From NCBI GenBank assembly GCA_964610205.1, contig CAZSVI010000101.1, positions 1-13,843 of the forward strand: a DNA stretch of 13,843 bases, read 5' to 3'. The position numbers were made by a program, and so were the translations under genes. Below are positions 7,143 to 13,843 of the stretch, in pieces (position 1 is the stretch's first letter; each line of letters starts with the position of its first letter). The stretch comes from CAZSVI01 sp964610205. Its GTDB lineage: Bacteria; Bacillota; Clostridia; DSM-8532. A model generated the notes under the pieces. That model was not told the DNA's origin, did not search any database, and saw only the letters and a program-made list of their open reading frames with translations.

Positions 7143-7646
7143 TTGGATCTGATAAAAGACAATATGAAGCTTTTCATGGAGTACAAGGTTGTAAACTGGC
7201 ATGAGCATGTATTAATTGATGAAAAAGACGGTCTTGACGTGAAAGACTGTGATATGCTGGTTGAGTCGGCCTGCAGTACTTTTATGGATAATCTGGTGTG
7301 CTCTCTGCCGGTTACACAAGGGAATCCAACACCTGATGATGTAAAAAAATGCAATGATATTGTTGCCATTGCAATGAGGCGTCATCCGGGCATGATAAAA
7401 GGACTTGCATTTATAAATCCGGGCTATGTGAAAGAAACTTTGTTTGAAATTGACAGGTGTATAAATGATTTGGGAATGATCGGCGTAAAGCTGTATAACC
7501 AATATTTAATTTCCGATCCGGTTGTACGCAGTGTAATAGAGAAATGCATCAATTATACCGATGAATTCAATTCGTCTTCCTCTTCTTCACTGTGTCCACT
7601 TTATTTCATCGATCATCTTTTTAACAGATTCCCGGATGTCATTTAA
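7143..7646 (+). pseudogene. Amidohydrolase family (TIM-barrel metal hydrolase), 3'-truncated
   Basis: N-terminal part of an amidohydrolase-2 type protein. It begins at a TTG (7143) with GGAGG 7 bases upstream, a strong site that supports this unusual start. The metal-binding His-x-His appears as NWHEHV at residues 18-23. A family-like stretch GLAFINPGY and then LGMIGVKLYNQYLISDPVV follows, matching the barrel strand before the next metal ligand. Family likeness stops near residue 140 (about 7560). The frame then runs through a serine-rich stretch that is antisense to histidine kinase sequence and stops at 7644-7646. Family members have about 250-350 residues, so the remaining metal ligands are missing and the product should be inactive. 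It is the last gene of the plus-strand cluster. Confidence 0.75.
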
Positions 7647-8012
7647 ACCTTTTCTCACCTGCCCTTTTGCAAGTCTCAGCTTTTCCAATGCAAGCTCCGG
7701 GTCTTTTATAAGTAACCTCTCCCCCGCTTCTATTTTCAACAAGTACTGTTGTAAGTGTGTGTCCCACGGTATCATGTATTTCCCTTGCTATTTTGTTTCT
7801 CTCTTTGACTATGGTCATTTCCTCAAGCTCGGAAGCTTTCTTCAGCTTGATATAGGTGTTTTCAAGCTGTTTTCACTTACTTTCAGTGCAAACATTGTCT
7901 CACGGAGTTTTTCTTTTTGTAGAATCTCATACCTGACCAGATACAATATGGCATACACAGCTATATATTCTATCGTGAGGTTCTTCTTTTTTCAAAGTCC
8001 GTTAAAGTTCAT
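7587..8012 (-). pseudogene. Sensor histidine kinase remnant (NarL-type, HisKA_3), multiply broken
   Basis: Kinases of this type phosphorylate a response regulator from a conserved His. Read with corrections on the minus strand, the remnant gives one membrane segment (LTIEYIAVYAILYLVRYE), a coiled coil, then ERNKIAREIHDTVGHTLTTV with the phospho-acceptor His codon at 7774-7776, then LRLAKGQVRKGLNDIRESVKK. Defects: an in-frame TGA at 7992-7994; one A apparently lost in the run at 7859-7862; one A gained in the run at 7733-7736; no ATPase domain, since the sequence breaks near 7600 against the truncated amidohydrolase; and probably a missing N-terminal sensor. It lies 47 bases after the exporter genes on the same strand, so the exporter may once have had a two-component partner. 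The two A-run shifts could be assembly errors; the truncation could not. Confidence 0.85.
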
Positions 8013-8021
8013 TACAGGAAT

Positions 8022-8041
8022 GCTCTGAATAGACACAGAGC
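8022..8041 (-). other. Small hairpin after the exporter genes
   Basis: Six-base arms GCTCTG (8022-8027) and CAGAGC (8036-8041) with an 8-base loop, 18 bases past the stop of the second exporter gene. No T-run follows on the minus strand, so termination here would be weak at best. Confidence 0.3.
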
Positions 8042-8059
8042 TTGTCTCAAACTTATTGA

Positions 8060-9877
8060 TTACCCTTCGTAGTGTTGTGCTTGGGCGTGCCATAGTGAAT
8101 AATACAGGCCATCCTTGTCAGACAAAAGCGAGTCGTGGCTGCCGCGTTGTGCAAGCGTACCTTCGTGGAACACGGCAATGTCCTGGCAGAATCGGCAGGA
8201 AGACAGCCGGTGAGAAATATATATTGCAGTTTTCCCGCCGATCATCTCGTTAAAGCGGGAATATACCTCAAATTCCGCGATAGGATCCAACGCAGCGGTC
8301 GGCTCGTCCAGCACGGTAACGGGCGCGTCTTTATACAGGGCACGCGCCAGTGCGATTTTTTGCGCCTCGCCGCCGGATATTTCAATACCATCCTCCAGAA
8401 AGTCTTTATACAAAGGCGTTTCAAGCCCCTGATGAAGCGTTTTAAACCATTCGCTCAACCCGACGAGGTCAAGGCTCTTTTTCGCTCGCGTTGGGTCAAA
8501 CTGCGTGGAAGCGGCAATATTCTGCCCCAAGGTGAATGAATGAAGCTTAAAATCCTGAAACACCACTGAGAATACTTGCATGTACGCCTCACGATCCAAT
8601 TCGCGTATGTCTCGACCATTCAGCGTGATCACACCTTCCGTAGGATCATAGAGGCGGCACAATAGCTTGATCATCGTTGTTTTGCCGCTGCCATTCAAAC
8701 CAACGACGGCCATACGCTTTCCAGCCTCAATGGTCATCGTCAGACAGCGCAAGGCGTATTTGTCCGCGCCGGGATAACGGAATGAAACGTTGTGAAACTC
8801 AAACACATAGCGCCCGTCCGGCGCTTCCACAGGTGCTTTGCCACGCGGCATCGTGTCGGGGATGGATAGGAAATCTTTCGAACTGTTTTGCCTGTTTACG
8901 ACTTCCCATAAAGAAGTTATTGATCTTATCAGTCCGTTGATATTCAATGTGATACTATTAATCAGTAAAGCGTATTTGATGGCTGAACCTACCGGCACCA
9001 CACCGCCCAACGCCTGAATCACCACATACAGATAGGAAGCCGATTGAAAAAAGCCTGCGGCGCTGCCGTAGAGGCTGCCGGCGTGTAATCCAATGGTTGT
9101 CATCTTTCGTTTCCAGCTTCTTAATGTGGCATTGTCGCCTTCGATTTTGTCACGGATTAATTCTCCCGCGTCAAATATGCGGATGTCCTTGCCGGCTTTA
9201 TAATCCACGCCGCCGCTGTTGATAAAAAAACTGTAATATGTATGTGCTTTATTCATCATATCATATAATTTAACTCTTTGCTTAAAAAAAACCATTGTAG
9301 TAGAAGTAGTGGCAATCGTTCCAATAAAAAAGGCGGCAAAAACCACCAGCGTTACCCAGTTGTCCAAAAAACCCTTGATATGAATCACAGGGGAGAGTAA
9401 AACAGAAGCGGTCACAATATTGAATACGCTGAATGAAAACCAAAAAATGATATAGAGCAGCCCATACATACCTCCCCACCAGGATCGCTCAATTTCCATA
9501 TTCTTGCGGATTTGATTGGTATAAGGACTATCCAGTTCGGGAAAATCCATCGTCAAAGAGCGTTCCCCGGGCATCATATGATAACGGCGGGCACATAATT
9601 CAGTATGTGTTTTACTCATCTTTTCGTTTAGTGCTTTAGCAGCCTGCAAAACAAAAATGGCAAAGAGTGCGGCAAATGTTCCGGGCAGAAGCGAAGAAAA
9701 CATTTTTTTTGCCATGATGCCATTAAGGACGTATTCCGTCAGTATAATGCTGACGAAAGGCGATGCGCAGCCCAGAAACGCTTCAAGAAGCTTGGCTGTC
9801 ACTGCTAGTTTGTCAAGCTTCCACGCGGTGGAAAGCAAATCGCTTAGTGCTGCGAAAAACCTTCTCATTTTGTTCAT
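8060..9877 (-). CDS. ABC exporter half-transporter, second subunit of a heterodimer
   Basis: Fused membrane and ATPase subunit of a type IV (B-family) exporter. The 605-residue product has an N-terminal membrane domain of about 330 residues with roughly six helices. The nucleotide-binding domain shows Walker A GLNGSGKTT (393-401), Q-loop FQD (440-442), signature ISGGE (500-504), Walker B TVLDEP (520-525) with the catalytic Glu, and H-loop SHR (555-557). All ATPase motifs look functional, so it is not an obviously degenerate site. Its ATG at 9877 shares one base with the stop of the upstream exporter gene (TAATG), with GGGAGGGG upstream, which argues for coupled translation and a heterodimer. 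No peptidase C39 domain is present. Base composition is visibly more GC-rich than in the plus-strand cluster. Substrate unknown; multidrug, lipid or peptide export are all possible. Confidence 0.93.
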   Translation of the reverse strand: MNKMRRFFAALSDLLSTAWKLDKLAVTAKLLEAFLGCASPFVSIILTEYVLNGIMAKKMFSSLLPGTFAALFAIFVLQAAKALNEKMSKTHTELCARRYHMMPGERSLTMDFPELDSPYTNQIRKNMEIERSWWGGMYGLLYIIFWFSFSVFNIVTASVLLSPVIHIKGFLDNWVTLVVFAAFFIGTIATTSTTMVFFKQRVKLYDMMNKAHTYYSFFINSGGVDYKAGKDIRIFDAGELIRDKIEGDNATLRSWKRKMTTIGLHAGSLYGSAAGFFQSASYLYVVIQALGGVVPVGSAIKYALLINSITLNINGLIRSITSLWEVVNRQNSSKDFLSIPDTMPRGKAPVEAPDGRYVFEFHNVSFRYPGADKYALRCLTMTIEAGKRMAVVGLNGSGKTTMIKLLCRLYDPTEGVITLNGRDIRELDREAYMQVFSVVFQDFKLHSFTLGQNIAASTQFDPTRAKKSLDLVGLSEWFKTLHQGLETPLYKDFLEDGIEISGGEAQKIALARALYKDAPVTVLDEPTAALDPIAEFEVYSRFNEMIGGKTAIYISHRLSSCRFCQDIAVFHEGTLAQRGSHDSLLSDKDGLYYSLWHAQAQHYEG

Positions 9878-11700
9878 TACCGCACCCCTCCCCCTTCAGT
9901 CATATAATATTGACTTTGTATGCGAAACATTTCGGCATATTCGCCATTATGGCGTATCAACTCCTTATGGCTGCCCCGCTCGCGCAATTCCCCCCCGCGC
10001 AGCAACAGGATTTCATCGCAAAACCGCGTACTTGCCAGCCGATGGGAAATAAATAGCGCTGTCTTTTCGCGGGCGAAATTGTGAAAGCTTTCATACACTT
10101 GATGCTCGGCGATTGGATCCAACGCTGCAGTCGGCTCGTCCAGTACCAGAATAGGTGCGTCTTTGTACAACGCTCGTGCAAGAATCAGTTTCTGCTGCTG
10201 CCCGCCGGAAAGCACCAGCCCGTTTTCGTCGATGGCTTTCAGCATCACCGAGTCTATCCCATTTTCATGAGATGCAATTTCCTCCCATAAACCGGCTTTA
10301 CGAAGGCATTGCTCAACTTTCGCACGGTCGGTTTGACCAGGGGGTCGAAGCGAGACGTTTTCCGCCACGCTGACCGGCAGCATGAAAATATCTTGAAACA
10401 CCGTGGAAAAAAGCTGGTATAGCTCTTTCTTCGGCACGCGGGAAATATCCTGGCCCTGTATAAGTATTTTCCCTTTATCTGGCTGGTACAGCCCGCACAT
10501 CAATTTCACAATCGTCGTTTTTCCCGCGCCGTTGATACCGACCAGAGCAACCTTCTGCCCGGCTTTTATATGGAAACTGAGGTCTTTGAGCGCATATTCC
10601 TCATTTTTCGTATAAGAAAAACAGACATGCTGAAACTCCACTTCCATCAGCACACCTTCCTGCCGAACGATGGAAACAGTTTCTCCGGCAGGGATGACAT
10701 CTTCAGGCATGCCAAAGAATTCGCGCATTTCACCGATTTGTATGCTTGCGGTTGTGATGCCGTTAACATTAGATATCACCTGATTGATAAAGTTTGAAAA
10801 GACGGTGATCGCGGAAAAATACATCATAAATTCACCCAGCGTGATACGATCCTGATATATGCTGTAAATCAGATATGAATAGGCCAGTCCGTCCCGAACC
10901 AAAAGCGTGAGCGCGTTGATAAGGGAGGAATAAAAATATCTTTTCTGCACCATATTCAACAAACTCCGATAAAGCGTGAATAGATTGTTTTTCAGCGTAG
11001 TAATCCAGTCAGCCATCCCATACAGCCTTATATCTTTTCCGATCTTAGTATCGGAGGAGGTCACGTCAATATATTCCAGCTTTTTTTCCACTATGCTGAT
11101 TTCGTCTCGTTTGCTCTTTTCGTATTTGCGCGCGTGCTGGAGTGCAAAATAATTCAGCACGGTAAGCACGCACAGCAGCGCCACCACCAATGGATTTAAT
11201 ACGGAAATGATGCCCGCAAACAGCAAAAAGCAAAGCAGACCCGTTATCACAGACACCCCGCTGTTCATCATCAGAAGTGCGCCTTGATTGTCTTGCTGTC
11301 CCACACGGATGGCCTTCTGGTAGCTAAGTTGCCCATCGGGGCTTTCCAGCCCCGGATAGACACAAGAAAGAGATTTATAAAACACACGTTTGGCGTAATA
11401 ATTTGAAATGTCCCTATATATGGGTAATTGTGTTGACATTGAATAATTTACAGCGGACATCACCGTGTAAGCCACGACATAAAAGCCCATCTGTTTCACC
11501 GCTTCCAACGCGGACGCGTGTTGGGTTATCAAATCCACAGCGGTGCGTCCTATCATCGTGTTAATTAACGGCATGCTCACCCCTACCAGGCACTGCACCA
11601 CAAACATCACTATCATGCTTTTATGATCTTTCCACAAATCCGCGATCAAAAAAGCAATATTATCCCCTAATAAATACTTTTGTTTCTGTTTCTTACACAT
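9877..11700 (-). CDS. ABC exporter half-transporter, first subunit of a heterodimer
   Basis: Partner of the gene that overlaps its stop codon. The 607-residue product has a basic N-terminus (MCKKQKQK), a membrane domain to about 330, then Walker A GINGAGKTT (388-396), Q-loop FQD (435-437), the canonical signature LSGGQ (497-501), Walker B LVLDEP (518-523) with the catalytic Glu, and H-loop SHR (552-554). Both halves of the pair therefore keep apparently competent ATP sites. The two ATPase domains share the same closing block (ALYKDAP, DEPTAALDPIAE), which suggests that they arose by duplication. The start at 11700 has GAGG about 10 bases upstream, a rather long spacing. A 162-base gap separates it from the small ORF upstream; no convincing promoter is seen there, so the exporter may be read from the regulator end of the cluster or from an unrecognised promoter. 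Confidence 0.93.
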   Translation of the reverse strand: MCKKQKQKYLLGDNIAFLIADLWKDHKSMIVMFVVQCLVGVSMPLINTMIGRTAVDLITQHASALEAVKQMGFYVVAYTVMSAVNYSMSTQLPIYRDISNYYAKRVFYKSLSCVYPGLESPDGQLSYQKAIRVGQQDNQGALLMMNSGVSVITGLLCFLLFAGIISVLNPLVVALLCVLTVLNYFALQHARKYEKSKRDEISIVEKKLEYIDVTSSDTKIGKDIRLYGMADWITTLKNNLFTLYRSLLNMVQKRYFYSSLINALTLLVRDGLAYSYLIYSIYQDRITLGEFMMYFSAITVFSNFINQVISNVNGITTASIQIGEMREFFGMPEDVIPAGETVSIVRQEGVLMEVEFQHVCFSYTKNEEYALKDLSFHIKAGQKVALVGINGAGKTTIVKLMCGLYQPDKGKILIQGQDISRVPKKELYQLFSTVFQDIFMLPVSVAENVSLRPPGQTDRAKVEQCLRKAGLWEEIASHENGIDSVMLKAIDENGLVLSGGQQQKLILARALYKDAPILVLDEPTAALDPIAEHQVYESFHNFAREKTALFISHRLASTRFCDEILLLRGGELRERGSHKELIRHNGEYAEMFRIQSQYYMTEGGGVR

Positions 11701-11862
11701 GATTAAAGCGCCTCATACATTCTCTATCCCTCTCATAAGTGGTTAGCATGACCTATTAACAGCTGAAAAGAGATTTTTGTTCTTACTTTAGCACTCTTTG
11801 GCAAATAAATGAATAGATAAAAAGATATGAAGATGTCGAATATTTTATACTCGGGCTGTAAT
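11701..11862 (-). other. Gap between small ORF and exporter genes, nothing recognised
   Basis: This is the unexplained part of the 301-base stretch 11701-12001 between the exporter and CPBP genes. It is AT-rich with A/T runs. A TTGCCA hexamer on the minus strand near 11800 has no good -10 partner, and no terminator-like hairpin with a T-run was seen. Confidence 0.4.
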
Positions 11863-11970
11863 TTATCTTATGTAAACCGACAGCAGCCTGATAATATCTG
11901 AGTATGTGGTTACTATCCCAATTAACGCCCACGCAAAACAGAGATCAGAGAAATAATTTAGATTACCCAT
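11863..11970 (-). CDS. Small hydrophobic peptide, 35 residues, unknown
   Basis: A short frame with ATG at 11970 and TAA at 11863-11865. AAAGGAG lies about 8 bases upstream of the ATG, one of the better ribosome sites in the window, and the start is 31 bases after the stop of the CPBP protease gene on the same strand. The product begins MGNLNYFSDLCF, has a hydrophobic centre (AWALIGIVTTY) long enough to enter or nearly span a membrane, and ends with an amphipathic-looking DIIRLLSVYIR. It has one Cys, no Gly-Gly leader site and no family match that I recognise. It could be a small membrane protein, an exported peptide for the ABC pair downstream, or a leader peptide. Coding is supported by the ribosome site and position only. 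Confidence 0.5.
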   Translation of the reverse strand: MGNLNYFSDLCFAWALIGIVTTYSDIIRLLSVYIR

Positions 11971-12001
11971 AATAAAACTCTCCTTTAAAATGGATTGATT
12001 A

Positions 12002-12742
12002 TTATAACAATGCTTTAAACAAATATCCAGAGCCAACCATTAGAACATTGCTAAAACTATGCATTAGCATAGGGTATAGAATGCTTTTGCTTCTTTGATA
12101 AACAATCCCCTGTATGGTTCCAAGTGCAAATGAATAAAATAATCGAAAATAATTAACCTCAAAAACGAGCGGTCTCAAACACCAATTAATATGGGCAAAT
12201 GAGAATAAGACCGATGCAAGTATTACTTCCAAGGTAAAACTGCTTTTTATTGGGATGCTTCTACCAAAGGCATAGGTCAACATTGTTATTGGTAAAGCTC
12301 GGAAAACAACCTCTTCTGCCGGTCCGCTTAAGAATAATTGGAACCCCAGAGTTCCGATGACATTTCTCCCGTCTAGAGGAAAAGCATAGTTAGGCAACCG
12401 ATTATTAACATACATAAGGATGTGCTGTGCGATTGAAATAACTATAAAAGCGGCCGTAAATAAAGTTAAGTACTTTACTCCTTTTTTCACATCGCCGAGT
12501 TGAAAATAAAAATGGATTTTTAATAGCCTGCTCAACACCACAATAATAACTATAGCAATAATCATTTGAACAGCATGGTGTATTGAAATACGGGCAAAAA
12601 TGTCGTACGGATCAATTTGTCGGTATTTAACCCTATTTGCGAAAAAGTGTCCCGCTTTTCCCAAAAATATTTGCCCAACGAGCAACAAGCCAAAAACAAT
12701 AATGCCGCATATAATTGTATTATTTTTAAGCTTTTTCAACAT
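12002..12742 (-). CDS. CPBP family intramembrane metalloprotease
   Basis: Multi-pass membrane protease of the CAAX/bacteriocin-processing (CPBP, formerly Abi) family. The 246-residue product shows the three diagnostic motifs in order: EEVVFR with Glu143-Glu144 and Arg148, FSFAH with Phe180 and His184, and HSFSN with His228 and Asn232. The catalytic residues are complete, and the protein is rich in membrane helices before and between them. The ATG at 12742 has GAGGTG upstream and follows the previous stop by 9 bases, so the genes are surely co-transcribed. Bacterial members are linked to bacteriocin immunity, peptide processing or prenyl-protein cleavage. Here the immediate downstream neighbours are a 35-residue hydrophobic peptide and an exporter pair, which makes a peptide-related job attractive but unproven. 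Confidence 0.92.
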   Translation of the reverse strand: MLKKLKNNTIICGIIVFGLLLVGQIFLGKAGHFFANRVKYRQIDPYDIFARISIHHAVQMIIAIVIIVVLSRLLKIHFYFQLGDVKKGVKYLTLFTAAFIVISIAQHILMYVNNRLPNYAFPLDGRNVIGTLGFQLFLSGPAEEVVFRALPITMLTYAFGRSIPIKSSFTLEVILASVLFSFAHINWCLRPLVFEVNYFRLFYSFALGTIQGIVYQRSKSILYPMLMHSFSNVLMVGSGYLFKALL

Positions 12743-12751
12743 AATAACACC

Positions 12752-13585
12752 TCATTTTATTAATCCAAGTTTTAGCTGAATCCTAGGGCTAAATGTCAAA
12801 TAGTATCCAATTGTTACAAGTAGAGTGTCTATAATGATTCTGAATAGCACATCGATTAAATAGCCGGAAAACAATAAGGGCATAAAAACAAGGAACGTGG
12901 CCCAGTTAACTCCAAAAACCAAGTATCCAAATTTTACGGCTCCATGTTTTAAGGGCAACGTATTTCCGGTATTCGACAGTAAAATACATACTACCCCAAT
13001 ACAGGCACCCATAAGTAAAGTCCAGAAAAATGTGTAGAACGGGCTTGTTTGGAATTCTGATTGGATCACTCCTGTGGAATATGCAACATATCGTCCAATT
13101 AAGAATATCCCCGTGAATATGGATACGGTCGTCATCTTCTGTCCAGGAACAAATGACTTTACCGAAGCATTCTCTCCTTTCTCAGCTTTTATCAAACTCA
13201 ATAGAATCCCCATTAAAAAAACAGGTATCGCATCACTGAGGCCAATCACAAATTCGTTAATTATAGGATTGTCAAATAGGGATACCCCCTCCAGCATAGC
13301 AAAAAGCCAAATCAGCGCTATTGCAGACCCGTACCGCAACCCTTTTTTTACCCCCTCTCCTGGAATCGCTTTTCTGATAAGGCAATAAACATAAGCTGCA
13401 CCGGTAAAAGAAAGTAGCGCCCAAAGTGATACGGTAATTTCCGTCCCAAGCAACTTTGCCACTATGCTATAGTTCGGATTCTCAGGCATTGTACTGTAAA
13501 CGCTTGTAGCAAGATGAAGGGCGATATCAAATAGCACGCAACCCACTATAGTGCCAATAATTTTTACCCATTTACCTATTTTCAT
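12752..13585 (-). CDS. Multi-pass membrane protein of unknown function
   Basis: The 277-residue product begins MKIGKWVKIIGTIVG and has about seven or eight hydrophobic segments spread over its length, with short charged loops (KAEKGENASVK near the middle) and no enzyme motif that I recognise. In particular it lacks the EExxxR/FxxxH motifs of its CPBP neighbour. The start at 13585 is chosen over an upstream in-frame codon at 13687 because AAGGAG lies 10 bases before it and because the longer frame would overlap the end of the regulator gene. It sits between a probable MarR-type regulator and the CPBP protease, in one tightly spaced unit. It may be a permease, an immunity-like protein or a sensor; the sequence does not decide. 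Confidence 0.75.
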   Translation of the reverse strand: MKIGKWVKIIGTIVGCVLFDIALHLATSVYSTMPENPNYSIVAKLLGTEITVSLWALLSFTGAAYVYCLIRKAIPGEGVKKGLRYGSAIALIWLFAMLEGVSLFDNPIINEFVIGLSDAIPVFLMGILLSLIKAEKGENASVKSFVPGQKMTTVSIFTGIFLIGRYVAYSTGVIQSEFQTSPFYTFFWTLLMGACIGVVCILLSNTGNTLPLKHGAVKFGYLVFGVNWATFLVFMPLLFSGYLIDVLFRIIIDTLLVTIGYYLTFSPRIQLKLGLIK

Positions 13586-13612
13586 ACTGTAAATACTCCT
13601 TTTCTGGTCAGC

Positions 13613-13622
13613 TGCATATGCA
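13613..13622. promoter_or_regulatory. Perfect 10-base palindrome TGCATATGCA between regulator and membrane protein genes
   Basis: The palindrome lies 28 bases upstream of the membrane protein start and just after the regulator gene. MarR-type regulators bind short palindromes near their own operons, so this could be an operator, but a 10-base palindrome can also occur by chance. Confidence 0.25.
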
Positions 13623-13649
13623 CATAAGGCGGGCACAGCGGCTATTGTC

Positions 13650-13843
13650 TTAATCATTCTCTTCTTCTTCAATAGTCGCATTCTCAATTTCAGTTAGATT
13701 TAATAGCATTTTTTCAAGTAGCGCTCTTGTCGTCACAATGTCTTTCTTATTCATTTCCTTAAACATGTTTACTCTAAAAACTGAGCCTTTTGGATCTGTT
13801 TCTTTCCAGAAGTCATAGCTCCGCTCTGTCAATCTCAATCTAG
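13650..13843 (-). CDS. Probable MarR-type transcriptional regulator, C-terminal end (runs off the window)
   Basis: About 64 codons are visible and the frame is open to the right edge, so the real start lies outside. The piece reads RLTERSYDFW near its beginning, where MarR proteins have the L-T-x-x-G/S strand closing the winged helix. It then has a helical stretch (ALLEKMLLNLTEIE) like the C-terminal dimerisation helix of that family, and an acidic tail. The DNA-binding helix-turn-helix is not in the window, so the family call is tentative. The next gene on the same strand starts 64 bases after its stop, so the regulator probably leads and controls the membrane protein, CPBP and small-peptide unit. 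Confidence 0.55.
   Translation of the reverse strand, partial: RLRLTERSYDFWKETDPKGSVFRVNMFKEMNKKDIVTTRALLEKMLLNLTEIENATIEEEEND

Noticed and set aside
7561..8028. Long plus-strand frame opposite the histidine kinase remnant
   Set aside because: It is antisense to clearly recognisable kinase sequence, and its product has no family features.
1..13843. CRISPR array, tRNA or rRNA gene, or riboswitch anywhere in the window
   Set aside because: No regularly spaced direct repeats, tRNA-like cloverleaf with a CCA end, rRNA sequence or known riboswitch core was noticed in either strand; the gaps between genes are short.

Overview
The window looks like an accessory stretch of a Clostridia-type (Bacillota) chromosome. 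Pointers are low to moderate GC, strong GGAGG-type ribosome sites, several GTG/TTG starts, LplB/YtcP-type sugar permeases without their own ATPase, and a rhamnose isomerase next to a stand-alone class II aldolase. Genus cannot be assigned from the sequence alone.

Layout. (1) 1-2733, minus strand: a rhamnose catabolic unit, rhaA then a rhamnulose-1-phosphate-aldolase-like class II aldolase, followed downstream by the 5' part of folD, which runs off the left edge. The leader at 2734-2959 carries a TATAAT box and a 7+7 inverted repeat that could be an operator. (2) 2960-3530: the left half of an IS3-family element. Its orfA has a one-base frameshift and its orfB stops before the catalytic core. 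(3) About 3531-7566, plus strand, AT-rich: a CUT1 ABC permease that has lost its 5' end at the IS junction, an intact second permease, an M55 D-aminopeptidase-like enzyme, a GNAT acetyltransferase, and an amidohydrolase cut off after about 140 residues. (4) 7587-8012, minus strand: a multiply broken NarL-type sensor histidine kinase remnant. (5) 8060-11700, minus strand, visibly more GC-rich: two overlapping ABC exporter genes that should form a heterodimer. (6) 11863-13843, minus strand: a 35-codon ORF with a good ribosome site, a CPBP intramembrane protease, a multi-pass membrane protein of unknown function, and the C-terminal end of a probable MarR-type regulator.

How it fits together. The left end handles L-rhamnose (isomerase, then aldolase; a kinase would be needed elsewhere). 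The middle operon looks like uptake plus processing of an oligomeric substrate, but it is decayed at both ends: no substrate-binding protein, first permease beheaded, last enzyme truncated. The right end (regulator, membrane protein, CPBP protease, small hydrophobic peptide, exporter pair) is the best candidate for an undescribed system, possibly a peptide made, processed or tolerated, and exported. That reading is inference from gene order. The joints at about 3530, about 7570 and about 8010 mark this as a rearrangement-prone segment.
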